From Promerops cafer (Eukaryota; Chordata; Aves; Passeriformes; Nectariniidae), in NCBI GenBank assembly GCA_013398275.1, contig VZSE01008496.1, forward strand, positions 138,385-202,384: 64,000 bases of DNA, in the 5' to 3' direction. This document shows positions 24,977-38,200 of the stretch, piece after piece (position 1 is the stretch's first letter; each line of letters opens with the position of its first letter). Below the pieces are notes generated by a model. The model saw nothing but the letters and a program-made list of their open reading frames with translations, was not told the DNA's origin and ran no database searches. The position numbers were made by a program, and so were the translations under genes.

Positions 24977-27900
24977 GAAGGGCAAGTGAATTTTAACCAC
25001 TGTTACTTGTTTCTGATCAAATGTTTTGGTCATTCAAGTCCAAGACTGCCCTTTTCTTCTTAAAAAGAGAAAAAATCCTGTTGAATGCATTACCTCTTAA
25101 AAACCAGCATATGCTTTACAGGTGAATAAGGTATTATGGTAGTCATGATGTGAAATACTGCAGGTTTCAGTAAAATTCTCCTATTCATAAATACAAATTC
25201 TTTCCAAAAAGCACAATCAAAATGACATAATGGACTTACATGTATATACATATTGAAATAAATTCTCATTTTCTAATCTGGTAGATGTTTGTTGTGACAC
25301 TTTTATCATTTCAGTGTGGACATTTTTCTGTCCTTTTTTTCTGCATATCTGCTGAATTAGCAGTGTCCTTTATAGAAGCTAAATTACTAGCATGGCTTTT
25401 AGTAGGAATGACAGTAACTGGCAGACTATAGGGGATATAATTATCCCATACCTATTTCTGGGATTTTAAATGGCTAATGGCTGCTAAGTGCACTGTTACA
25501 GCAAGTCACTCTGGGTTTTCCTTTCAAATGCAAGGAAAATCATGTCCTGTAATAATCTGGTTCCAGGGAAATTGACGTTGCATCTTTAAATTGATCCAGA
25601 AGGGTCCAGACAGCAAATACCGTCAGGAGTATAGAAATTGTGTGAGGAAAAACAAAAAAAAATTATATTCATTTAACCAAGAAGAGAGTGGAAGAAAACA
25701 CAACATTCTTAAAATATTTGAAAAGCAGTAAAATTAGAAATACTTCTCTATATTCACCGGAAATGGGGTTGGGAATGATGGATTTATACTGCAGCAAAAT
25801 TCTGACCACAAGAAAAGCTCTAATGGAAGGCTAATGAAGCACTAGCAATACCTGTCTGTGAACAGGATGGACAGTAACCTGCAAAGAACAGTCTTGGTGT
25901 CACTGGTTTTCTTCCTAATTGCAACAGATTCTAGTTCAGTGTTACCAACTACAGCCCTCCCATAAAGGACAAGTTTGAAATGTGCCCTACAGATGGCACC
26001 CTGGACGCACTCACATTTAAAACATCCCTGCTTGCCACTTTCGAGCTTATTTTCACCCTTAGGAGATATTTACAGTATTCCACACCCTAGACCATGGAAA
26101 AAGATGTTTGTATTCCTCCAAAGGGTGACTCATCAGTTGAGACTGGAAGGGAAGAGCCCTCAAGATGCAGTGTTCAACCAGGATTGCTCTTGTCATGGAG
26201 TGAAAGATGCTGTGAAAGATAAGCAGTAATTGGCCATCCTTTCAGTCCCTGATCTTTAGGCTAAAATCCTATTTTTTGTGATTTCCATGCTACATGTACT
26301 TTGTCTGGAACCAGAAAATGAAGCTATAGTGGATGTCTATTTAATTTGTCTCATATTAGTATATAAGGGGAAAAGAATATAAATTTATATTTGCTTTTGG
26401 TAGTCAAACACTTTTTTTTTTTTTTAAGTATTATTTTCTTCCTAACCCTGTTTTACTCTATTGCTTATTTTTTTTAGCATTATAACCTGTCCCTGAAATG
26501 AGATGTTTGCCTCAGTACTCTTTGCCTATGATCTGAAAGCTTGGAAAACTCTGCTTATTAAAGTGGGTCTTCATCACTGTCAAGGTTTTGAAGCTTTAAC
26601 AAATTCACTCAATTTTTCCCTTACCCTAAAGGAAGGCACACACAAAAGGAACAACTGGAGCCACACAGCTGAAGTACATGATCTAAGACAGAGGTCAAAC
26701 TATATATCACATTTTGACATAGAATATGAGCAGATCTGTCCTTGTCATAATTTTAAATCTGAGTCACTTTTTAACCTTATTAAAAACTGAGAAAAACAAA
26801 GTTGGGACTGCCTTCAAATGCTGTATTGAAATTTCTATCCAACAAAAGCAACTAATACTCCTTTGTCCAATATTTCTTTGTGAATTTCCACAAGAGGAGG
26901 AGATTAAAATCTTATTTATGTCTTTCAGCAGCAACCAAACATGTACCATCTGTAGATGTAAATGTAGGGAAGTCTGGGGAATATGCAAAGTTTAATTCAG
27001 GGTGAATTAATGGAAGCCCATTTTAATATCACTGGCTCTCCTCCATATGCAGAACAAAACCAAGGAATGTAATTGGCACAGCCGTCCTTCCCACTATTCA
27101 TAAAAATGCTCTTGCAAGGGGTTGGAATTTTTTTAAACATCTTGAATCAGGGCAAAGGGCTCATGATCTGCACCTCACAGTTGTAGATGTTATTCCAGTT
27201 CTAGGCAACAAAAGCAAATATAAATCCGGTGAGGAATCTGGGTCATTGCTGGGCTTAGGTAAAAAAGAAAAATTCCCAATGGAAATAAAAGACCTGAATA
27301 TTTCATATACTGTAATTGTCTTTCATAGTTGCTAATGACTTCAAAGTAATCAGAGACTTGGAAGCTGCTTGTGAATAAACAACTTAGCCATTGCAAGCCA
27401 CAGAGCTCTGCATCAGGAATCCATCTTGTATCAGCAAATCCACCAATTTTTCTGGGCTGAGTTTCCTCTGCAGGGAGCTCTGCCTTTCAAAGCAAGCTCA
27501 GACATAAATATTTGCAACAATTATCAAATTTCTTTAAGGAGAAAATAAGAAACTTTCTTCTTGAGAGCTGCAGATCAGCCTGCTAAGTATACAGCCCAAG
27601 TGTGTAATGTCAGAAAGTAGATTTGGTGTTTGTACCCAGGGCGTTTTAGGAGGAAGGGCAGGGACTGATAAACAGTGAATTCCTGCCATTAGAAAAGGAC
27701 TAACAATAGAGGTGCCACTGATGATTGCACCTGTATGATGTGGGGAGGTAGCTGAATCACCATGCGCTGTAAAAGAAGATCTAGCTTTCTTTTTTAATCT
27801 GATTGGCACTGTGAAAATGCCTGTGAAGTGCTGGTATTTGGCAAGACTAGGGTGCTGAGGAATGTTAGAAACAGGAACTGGGAGGGAGCCGAGGCCCAGG

Positions 27901-30642
27901 AAAGGTTATGGTGTTCTTAAGAGACCTGTTGCTATTGTAGGGCTTCTCAAGTATCAAGTGTTGCAATTCCTAAAAAAAAAAGGGGCATGTGGGAGAATTG
28001 TAGCATTTCTAAGAGTTACAGAAGCTCATGTATTCTACTCTTTAATTTTCCAATTAACACCGTATTTTGAAACAGATTAGACTTCAGAATCTTCTAGCAG
28101 CTCTTTCCTGATGATTTACTGATTTATTTAATTAATATAAGTTTAATATTAGTAAGGAACTTACTAATTCTGCTAAATGAAACAATGTATGACTAACATA
28201 CACTACATCTTCTGTAATAATCAGACGATAAAGCCTTAATTTCCTACCTAATTAAGGAATAGGTAGCCTGGTTTTCCCAAACAAGGATTTCTGTGTTGGG
28301 ATGCCTTCTGTTCCCTATGCGGCAGGGGAAGTGGGTGCATTTTGGACACAAGCTTTCAACATCTTTTGATCTGGGACCTATATTTTTATGCACTGTAGAA
28401 GTCTGGAAAAATACTGAACTAGCTAGCAAAATAATGGCATCATAGTGAAAGCTAAGTTTCCAGATTCATTTATTGCTTCTTTCTTCTTTCCCCTGATTTG
28501 TTTATTGCATGAAGACAGCATGCTTTACTGTGTACAAAGTTTGTTTAGACAATCCCTTTTTCTTTCCTTCAGGATTAGCTGCCCTGTTTCTGAAGTAAAT
28601 ATTGGCCTACCTCATACAACTTGACCCTAAAAGCCCCAAATTGAGTGAATCTCACCTATACAGGGTGAAAACACCAAATCATGATGTAGGTATGGATCCA
28701 GTGTGAAACAGTGGATTATTTATATATGACTTTTTCAGAGATCAGCTAGAAATAAGATATCGGACAAATGCTGCCAGGTATGAAAGCTGCTACTCAAACT
28801 ACTTCTATCTAGGAGATTAAGTAACTGCCTGAAATGGTATGAAGACCTTCCTTAGAACTTGTTCCTTCAGGAGAATCATGAAATGGAGGTATGAGAAGGC
28901 TGGCCAGATGTGGCACAGAGCCTGTCATGGTCAAGTGGCAAGGGGCCCACCTTCTGTCACTGGGTCCTTGATGTTCTCTGCACACATCCCATCTGTACCC
29001 TTGAGAAAATATCCATTATTTCACAAACTTCCATTTCACTCTCAAACCTGTTCAAGTGGTCCTCAGTTGTACAACTGTTGTTTTTGCGAGGAAGTGCTCA
29101 GAACAGCAAAAATCAATGCCAAACACTCCTCTATAACACTGTGGGAGTGTAAGCTCACATCCACAGGACCCTGAATGCTCACAAGCTGTAAAATCCTATT
29201 GAGAGAATTCATTGTATTATGATGACAAAAAAAACTCCTACATAACTGAGTGTTAGAAGTGTTACTTTTGTTAGACACTGACCTTCTTTGATTACATTTC
29301 TTCTGCTCTGTAATGCAGCTTCAAAATCTCTCTTTTCCTTGTGCTCTCCTGCTAACTGCTGTTTCAGGTGTTTGCCACTCTCAGCAAGTGATCTGTGAGG
29401 CAAGTGCTCCCCTCTGTGCCTCCTTCATCTGGTAGATTTTGTACTAAAAACCAGCATTCTCTGACAACTCCCCAAAGCATTTACTTTCTGCATCCCCATG
29501 CACCACGTGAAATAAAACCAAGGCACCATACCCTACCTGAATGCCAGATCTGGTTGTCCACCAAATGTTTAGTTCTGCAAGAGAGTTTGGAGCAGATATG
29601 AACAAGAATTCCAGCTAGTGAAGGTGCTTTAAGGTTGCATGTGGTGGGTCCTCTTCCAGCTTGTGATCAATACATTTAAATCATTTAAGGCTTGCTGAAA
29701 AAAAATCAGCTGTAGGTTATGTGCTGCTTTCTTTACTTGTGAAAATAAAACAAGCATCACAGTGTAAGATTGGCACAATAGCAGTGACATCTGACATTCT
29801 AGTTATTCCTGAACTATAGCATATGACATGCTTTGATAGAAGAAATAGCTCGATTTGGAGACTGGTTTCACTAAGTCTACTTAAAATAAGAGACAGCTCC
29901 TCAAGGAGTATTTGTATCAGAAAAACAGGGGAAGATTTTGAATTTATCCATGTCTTTCTTGCCTAGCTTCAACTACAACATAAATTAACAAAATAACTTG
30001 TTCTTTTAATTATTCAAAATGTAAATTTTCTAATTCACAGGAGGAGCAATAGAAAGACAAAGTGCTAGCCTAGCACTTCCTTCCTACAGTTTGGTAAGTC
30101 ACATCCAGCCTTGCTTTTGAATCAAAAAGAAAAAAAGAATTAACGTAGTATCTCTATCTTTGGTGCTGTTTTTTGGGGTTTGGGGGTTGGATTTGTTTTT
30201 TTTCTTATATTGAAATACAACAAAACACACAAACTGCTCAAGACAGCAGAATATGCAGTTCAAAACATAAATTTAGTGTTTGCAGCCTAGAACTACCACT
30301 ATTCATGCATTAATTCATTGTCCACATAGGAGAAACATGATTTCCCTCTGTTACCATGCTATGAGAGCACGAAAATTCACACCATGACTACCATCTTAGA
30401 GAAACAACCTACAACAACAGAGTGAAGGAGCCCTGAACAGGGTAAGAGACAGGAATGTGACCACTCCAGTTGAAACAGAAGCCACAATGTAATGCTGTTT
30501 CTTCCCTGAAAAGATGGGCTGGTGCAGTGAATCAATGTCTGTAGCATGGAGACATCTTCTGAAGCATTGAGCAAACCAAAACTCCTCATATGATGGAAAG
30601 CTGTCTTAAACAAAGTCAGTTGTGTTAAGTCAGCTTTTTCTG
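24977..30642. other. Long non-coding stretch, no gene seen
   Basis: AT-rich DNA with only short chance open frames. The part at about 26985-27130 looks compositionally unusual and could be a conserved non-coding element. An 8-bp inverted repeat with an 8-nt loop lies at 28234-28257. No transposon signature was recognised. Confidence 0.5.
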
Positions 30643-31470
30643 TCATCCAGAGAGACATGAGCAAGCTTGAGAAGTAGGCCCATGTGAACCAATTTACACT
30701 GAGCAAGGTCAAGTGCAAGGTGCTGCACCAGGGCCAGGGCAACCCCTGGTATCAATACAGACTGGGGAAAGAAGGGATTGAGAGCAGCCCTGCAGAAAAG
30801 GGCTTGAAGGACACTGGTAGATGAAAAACTGGATATGACTCTGCAATGTGTGCTCACAGCACAGAAAGCCAACTGTATCTTAGATGGCATCCAAAGCACC
30901 ATGGCCAGCCAGGAGAGGGAGGGGATTCTGCCCCTCTGCTCTGCTCTGGTGAGACCCCCACCTGCAGTGCTGCATCAGCTCTGGTGTCCCAGCACAGGAA
31001 GGACATGGACCTGTTGGAGTGAGTCTAGAGAAGGCCATAAGGATGATTAGAGGAAACAAGCATCTCTCCTAGGAGGAAAGGCTGAGAGTGCCGGGATTAT
31101 TCAGGCTGGAAAAGAGAAGGCTTGAGGGAAACCCTGTTAAAGTCTCTCATTACTTACAGGGGGCTGCTACGAAAGATGAAGACTCATTTTCTAGTAAAGC
31201 CTGTTGTGATAGGACAGAGTGTAATAGTTTTGAACTAAAGAGGGTAGATTTAGACTAGGATATTAGGAAGACATTTTTCATTATGAGGGTGATGAAACAC
31301 TCTCAATGGTACATTGCCCAGAAAGGTGTTAGATGCCTGGAAGTGTTAAGGATTAGGTTGGACAAGGCTCTGAGTAACCTGATCTATTTGAAGATGTCTC
31401 TGCTCATTCCAGGGGGGTTGGACTAGACAACCTTTAAAAGTCCCTTCCAACACAAATTGCTTTATGATTC
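30643..31470 (+). mobile_element. CR1 LINE 3' portion, ~830 bp
   Basis: Sense-oriented CR1. It starts within the end of the reverse transcriptase frame (CATCCAGAGAGACATGAG; AAGTGCAAGGTGCTGCACC). It continues through TCTGCCCCTCTGCTCTGCTC and GGACATGGACCTGTTGGAG into the 3' UTR. It ends GGGTTGGACTAGAC ... TCCCTTCCAACACAAATTG ... ATGATTC at 31470. The 5' end is truncated and the frame is decayed. Confidence 0.93.
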
Positions 31471-33625
31471 AGTGCCCAACTACTATCCTGCCACAATACA
31501 CCACTAAAAAACAATACTCTTGGATTCAACATCATCATGCAGAGACAATAAATCATGATGCTGCGCAGTGTGAAAAAGAGACACTGTTTTTGCAACTCCC
31601 AGCAAGTCTGGGAAAACTCTCTGTATGTTACTGACATGTTAAGAAACTTTCCTGTCTGACCATCCAGGAGCCACTTTAGCTCCCTATCCACCCTGCTCTC
31701 ACACCGTCAGACAAAATTTTGTCACTCAACCCCAGCCTTCCCATGGCAGAGTCTCATACATCTGGATCCTTAGAGTAATTTAACCATGGTGCAACAACAG
31801 CATAACATCTCAAGCTGCTATTTCCAAGGAGGAGCCCTGAACAAAGGAGACCCTAAGCTTTTATGCCCTCACAGTCTAAGTGTGTGACAATCTACGGTCA
31901 TAGGGTCCTGCTATGCCTCTGAGTGTCCAGTCACCTGGCCAGTGCCACAGGTCCCCATGCCCTTTGTTCTGCAAAGGGTCAGTACCAGTTCACTACCTCT
32001 TGCCTCAGAGCTCAATCTGCAGCCCACACTGCAGCTGCACACTGAGCTACCCGCATTAGACATATTCCGCCACAGCCACATCCATACTGATGCAAGAATA
32101 AAACCCCTATTGTTTAAACTCAAAGCTAGATTTGTATTTCCCTCACAGCAAGATTCATCGATTTCAAACCTCTAGGCTCATTCTTGAGAACAGAAAGTGC
32201 TGTTGGTTATAAGTACCATTCAAACTGCTACTAAGTTTTTGGCTTCTGGCAACTAGGCTTTGGAAGAACGCAACAGATAAACCAGCTTTGAGACATATAA
32301 CCCTCCTGCTAGGTGCTGCTTTTAGTTAAAAAGATCTGCTTCCCACTTCCCACAATCTCATTTAGATGCTAGAAAGCCTTATATCCAGTCCCTTTGAAAT
32401 ATGGTAAATACAATCGCGTCATATCTTTGATTTTTCTTAGTATTATCAAGATAATCAACTTATGTACTTGGGCTGCAGCAGTAAAAACAATCAAGCTATT
32501 CTGGAACAGTCACTGATACAGCATGTATCTTTCTCTCTGTGCTTCCTTCATTACACATAGTCTATAGAGAAGACAAATAGAAATCTTATTTTACCATGTT
32601 TATTCCCATGCAGGGTACACACTAATACTGTGAACACAAACATTATCTCGTCTTAAAGATTATGAGTCACTTCTGCGTCAAAAGAAGAAAAAAAACCTGT
32701 GTATTAGGACATTCTGAGAAACAAAGCACTTTAGAAATCATTAGACTAGGATTTAGATGTAACCAGAAGTATTTTTCTTTTTTTCTCCAAGGCTCATTTG
32801 CCTGAGGAAAATATGACAATCTTTCTTTTCTTCTTCAAAGTTTTTATCATAGATGTAACTCAATCTACCTGAGAGTGCACACCAGTACATTGCTAACCCC
32901 CCCTCAAGAAAAACAACCCCTCCACCCTTTTTCTATAGCAGACACCACCTTCCAACTTACCTGCTCACCAGCTCTCTTTATCTCTATGCCTACTTTGCAT
33001 GCACGTAATAATTATTAAGTTGTTAATTGAAAAACATTAATTGTGCTAATTGACAAACATATTAAATGTCCTTAATGGGCTCAATATAGAATTATTATAT
33101 TGGAGGCATGCTGGTGGGTAAGTCTTTGTTATTGTTAAACATTATATCAGCTCTATATTTAATCAAGACTATTTATCCCTTACTAAATAAATTTATTTCA
33201 TTAAAAGCTGCAGTTGCAAAAGACAGGTCTGTATGTTTCAGCAGGCAATCAGTAGAAAAACACAGGTGAGCTTAGCAAGCCCAGGAATACCACCTGCCTG
33301 AGCTGCCTCCTAAGACCAGTGTCATATGGCAGCTGACCAAGCATGCTTGCATTTAAATTTTTAATGCTTGCACAGTGAATTCCTTGACTTAAATTATGTA
33401 CTGCACTTAAGAGACTAAAAGGGGCAGGAGGCTTGCACGGATGAAAAAGAAGCCCCTGTCAAAGCTCAGACATAACAATGGGATATGTATGAAAGGGAAG
33501 CAGGCCACCTGGGAAGAATATAAGGGTATGGTCAGAGTATGTAGAAATGCAAAGAAGAAGACCAAGACCAGTCTGGAATTAAATCTGGTGAAGAATATCA
33601 AGGATCACAAGTAGGGTTTCTTCAA
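31471..33625. other. Non-coding stretch, no gene seen
   Basis: No exon recognised. The part at 32990-33110 is rich in TAATTA/ATTAAT homeodomain-type sites and has the look of a conserved non-coding element. The part at 31700-32160 is less AT-rich but matches no family I know. Confidence 0.5.
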
Positions 33626-34995
33626 ATAGAATTATAGAATGGTTTGGGTTAGAAGGCACCTTGAAGAACATCTAGTTCTAACCCTCCTGCTATGGGCAGA
33701 GATATCTTCCACTAGACCAGGCTGGTGAAAGTCTCATCCATCCTTGTCTGAACACTCCCAAGGATGGAACATCCACAACTTCTCTCAGCAGCCTGTTCCA
33801 GTCCACCACCACGCTCGGAGTAAAAAATGTCTTTCTAATATCCAGTCTATGCTGACCTCTTTCAGTGTAAACCCATTTGCCCCTGTCCTGTCACTACATG
33901 CCCTTGTAAAACACTGCTCTCCATCTTCATTGTAGGTTCCCTTCATGTACTGGAAGGTTACAACTGGATCGTGCTGAAGCTTTCTCTTTTCCAGGCTGAA
34001 CAAGTACAACTCTCAGTCTTTCCTCACAGGAGAGTTGTTCCATCCCTCTGATTTTTTTTCAGGCCCTCCTCTGGGCTTGCTCCAATAGGTCCATGTCCTT
34101 CCTGTGCTGTGACCCCAGAGCTGATGCAGCACTGCAGGTGGGGTCTCACCAGAGCAGAGCAGAGGGGCAGAATCCCCTCCCTGGCCCTGCTGCCCACACT
34201 GCTCTGGATGGAACCCTTTTTAAAGATGGGTACAATGTTTCCCCTTTTCCAGTCACCATTGGACTGTCATGAATTTTCAGAAATGGAGAGGTGGCTTGGC
34301 ACCTTTATCAGTGATTTCCCTCAGGACTGGGATGCATCTCACCGGGTCCCATTGACTTATGTACATTCAGGTCCTTCAGGTGGTCATGAATCTATCTTTA
34401 CTTACAATGGGAGGGACTTTGCCCCCCAAGTCCCCATCCTACTCTCCATCCACTTGAGAAGTGTGGGAAGAGAGGCTATCACTGAAGCCCAAGGCAAAAA
34501 TATTGTTGAGTATCTCAGCCTTTTCCTCATCCTTGTTACCAGTTTTACAGCCTTGCTCGACAGGGGCCGTTACTCTTTCTTTGACCTTCCTTTTCTGGTT
34601 AACATAGCCATAGAAGCTCCTCCTGGTATTCTTTGCGTTCCTTGCCAAGTTCAGCTCCAGCTTTGCCTTGGTCTTTCTGACCCCATCCCTACAAAACTGT
34701 ACTTCACATCTGTACTTTTCCCAGGACATCTGTCCTAGCTTCAACTGCCTGTGCATTTGCTTCTTTCCTTTTAGTTTCTCCAGCAGGTCCCTACTCAGCC
34801 ATGCTGGTCTCTTTCCTTCCCTGCCCAATTTGCTCCTGGTGATTGTGAGCTCTTGCACTTGGTGGAAGATTTCCTTAAAGTCTTGCCAGTTCTGTTCCAC
34901 TCCCTTGTATCTGAGGGCAGCCTCTCAGGAGATCCCACTGACTATCTCCCTGGAAAGCTGGAAACCTGCTTTCCTAAGGTTTAGGGACCTAATTT
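33626..34995 (-). mobile_element. CR1 LINE, ~1.37 kb, reverse orientation
   Basis: The 3' end lies at the left (ATAGAATTATAGAATGG then TTTGGGTTAGAAGGCACC). Rightward are the 3' UTR and the end of ORF2. Then comes a jump near 34210 into the N-terminal RT/linker part (GGTACAATGTTTCCCCTTTT and onward). A 153-residue reverse-strand open frame at 34439-34900 (for example LARNAKNTRRSFYGYVNQKR) is the endonuclease-to-RT linker typical of CR1 ORF2. Most of the RT palm is missing, so the copy is internally deleted and inactive. Confidence 0.92.
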
Positions 34996-34999
34996 TAGG

Positions 35000-35272
35000 T
35001 GATGGAATGGTTCATCCTAGAAGCACAGGGAAGACAAGAAGGTGGTCAGAGATAGTCCACCTGAACTTGAGGGAGCCCTTCTTTACTGTGAGCGTGACTG
35101 AGCACTGGGACAGATTGCCCCAAGAGGCTGTGGAGTCTCCTTCCATGTAGATATTCAAAAGCCATCTGGACACATTTCTGAGCCATGTTTTCTAGGGGAC
35201 CCTATTTGAGAAGGGAGGTTGGACCAGATGACCTGCAGTAGTCCCTTCCAACCTTGCCTCTTCTGTGAGTCT
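35000..35272 (+). mobile_element. CR1 LINE 3'-end fragment, sense orientation
   Basis: The fragment runs from about CACCTGAACTTGAGGGAGCC through GAGCACTGGGACAGATTGCC and GAGGTTGGACCAGATGACC. It ends TCCCTTCCAACCTTG ... TTCTGTGAGTCTG. It abuts the 5' side of the preceding oppositely oriented CR1, so the two lie 5' to 5'. It belongs to a different CR1 3'-UTR type from the copy at 30.6 kb. Confidence 0.88.
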
Positions 35273-38200
35273 GTATGGAGAGAACAGAGATTAGCTGTGT
35301 TGTACATACTGTATTTCTGGAGCATCATCTAAACCGCCTTTTCTTACTGCAAATTACATCAGAAAGGTATGTATATGCCTTCTTTCTTAGCACAGCAAGC
35401 TGTAGTCTTCAGTGGTAAGACATTGATCATATTTAAGCCTGCTTTATTTCTTATTTCTGTAGAGCAGCAATCTGCTGGACACCACTAACAGCCATGCAAT
35501 ATAGGAGGAATGTTGTTGCCAGGAGGGTGGTTGACTACTGGAAAGTGTTCTTTGTGCTGTTGGGCTTTTATCACTTTCAATTGTAATTGATAACAGATAA
35601 AACTGTGAAGGAAAGAGCTGAGTAAACAAGTTGGAAAATGTTATTTTAAAATGCAGATGTTAAACGATGTGAAGCCTGATACGGAACATTGTACTATGAA
35701 TATTAGTGTGTATCTCCTAACAACAGGTTCTTATGTCATTGTCCAAATGTTTGCCTGCTAAAAATAGTCTCTTTGCTGCCTTAGCTTTCTTATAACAAAA
35801 AGGATGTTTACTTTAGCTTTACTTTCCCCTCCTGCCACTGATGTAGTTGAAATTTTCCTTCACAGGTATGCCATCTCGACTGCCTCTGTGCTGGCTGCTT
35901 CAGGGAGGGAAAGATGAGGGCAGTTCCCAGAAGGTCCTAGCAAATGGGAATCACTGAGCTCATTCTCCCAGGGAAGATACACTTTTTAGTGGGTCTGTCA
36001 TGCTGGGATAAGTAGAATTTTCTCTAAAATGACAGAACTTTTGCTGCTAGTTTTCAATCAAAACACAAAGAAACAAGCAAAAAAAAAAAAAACCCAAACC
36101 AAACACATCAGGGTACTGGAGCTTTGATTAATGTTTGTGTGAAGCAAAACATTGGATTCAATAGCTCACCAAAACTGGACACCCAAAAGCAGATGGTTAT
36201 GCTCCAGTCCTCATTCTAATTTATAATCCACCTCAATAAACAGGACTGCACACATCAAATTGTGCTTATGTTTTAAGGTAACACCTGTTTAATAACATGC
36301 ATTAAAACCACTCTGTTTTGACAAACAAGGGACATTGCATGAATATTGCATGTTTATGTTAGTCAATGTTTTCCAAAGTGCTTGAGAACACAGGTGAAAA
36401 AAAGCTGTTAAGGTCATTACATATAGGAATAGTTGTTGTGACTGCTGTGATTGTTTTGGGCCCCGATTAAAAGGTAATCCCTTTTAATGCCACCTACTCC
36501 AGTTTCACATGGAGACTCAAGACATGGGGTCCCTTAATCCACTGTCCCTTTCCATCTGTGCCATGTCTCCCCAATGCCAATATTCAAATATTGTGTCTAA
36601 ATCTTGCATGTATTTTTTTCTCCTGGTACATCTTAAACACGTAAGATCTATTGGAGCACCAAATATGTTCAGACAGACAGATAGTCAAAACAGAACTAGA
36701 AGTTAGCCCTGCTACTATATTTTGTGTATTATTTGGTCAATTATGAGCTGAAAGTACAGCTGTAACACCAAGCTACACCTTTTAATACTGATGATTGTAA
36801 AAACTTGCTTTAGTATTCCCTTCTCTACATAATCATTACTGACTAAGACAGTAAATTATTATGCTGCTTTATCAATAATCAGTCATAGTTTACACAATTC
36901 ATGTAAAGAGATGGATAACATCAGCTGAACTCTTTAGAGGCACTAAAATTAATGACATATCTGACCCATGGGCACTGGGATTATTAATTACATGAGAATG
37001 AGCCACTTATTGAGAGCAGAAATATAGCTTCATCCCTCAGTTCTGCCATCCAAGTATCTGGAAGGGAATTACCTGCTTTAGGGGGGAGCAAAACATGTTC
37101 TGCCTCTCAGTGCAATGTTCCACTTGAGTGTATAGAGAATGTAACAGAGAAAAAGTTAGAATAAAAGGTATTTATTCATGCCTTGAAATGGATTTGAATT
37201 CAGGGAGTTAAACATGGTAGTTTGACTACTGTTAGTCATGAATGAGTGATCTAGGTAGCTTAAAAAATCACTGGCAAAGGTGTCAGCAAAAGGAAGTTTA
37301 ATAAAGATTTAAGAGCTGTGACAAAGTTCGACAGAAAGGTTCACTGTATTACTTCACAGATGAAGAACACAAGGGAAAATAGGAGTAGAATCATTTTAGA
37401 ACAATTTTCACAGAGACCAAAGGATGCAAAGGCTGAGGGTGAATTAGGGATTTAGCAGCACTTAATCATTGACTAATTTAACATTTATGTAAAGAAAGAT
37501 TCAACAGGATTTACTGTAAGAAAAGCAGTAATGATAAAAATCTTAGATTATGATAATCATACTAGACTTACCATCTGGCATTTAAATCAATTCACACATG
37601 CATGCACACAGACACAGAGAGATATGTATGTATATCTATATGTGTAAAGATACCTGTCAAAAATTCCCATCGAATTTAGTGAAATATTTACCTGTGCATT
37701 TCTCAACAGGCAAGGGTTGAGCTTGGAGGACTGGGGAAGTCTCAGACCAGGCTTCATCATCAGCTTTTGGCAACAGTCCTCTGAGTGTCACAACACTGGG
37801 AGCTGGTAAGCTCTGAGAGGCATCCCAGAAAGACAAGCTTTCTGGCTACAGTCCCCTGTGGCCCAAGAGAGTTCAAGGTGCCTACGAGGCTGTGAGATGA
37901 CTGGCTTTAGTCATCAGTCAATCTTTACCCTGGCTGCGATCCAAGCCAAAAATTTTACTCAGAAGTCAAAAAACAGTAACACTGTCCCACTCAGGCTACC
38001 TTTCAGACAAAAATAACATTCCAAGACTATCTGTTGGAAAACTGGAGCTCATTAGGCAACAGAAGTTCCCGGGAATAGACGGCTTCTGATGAGCTCAAGG
38101 GGAGCTACCTGTCCAGGAGCTATTAATCAGGGAAGGCCTCACAAGCAGTCCTGACATCACAGAGTGGCCTGGGGGACAAGAAGCACCACCACACTATCAT

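Noticed and set aside
34439..34900. 153-residue - strand open frame as a host gene
   Set aside because: It is CR1 ORF2 linker sequence, so it is annotated as part of a mobile element.
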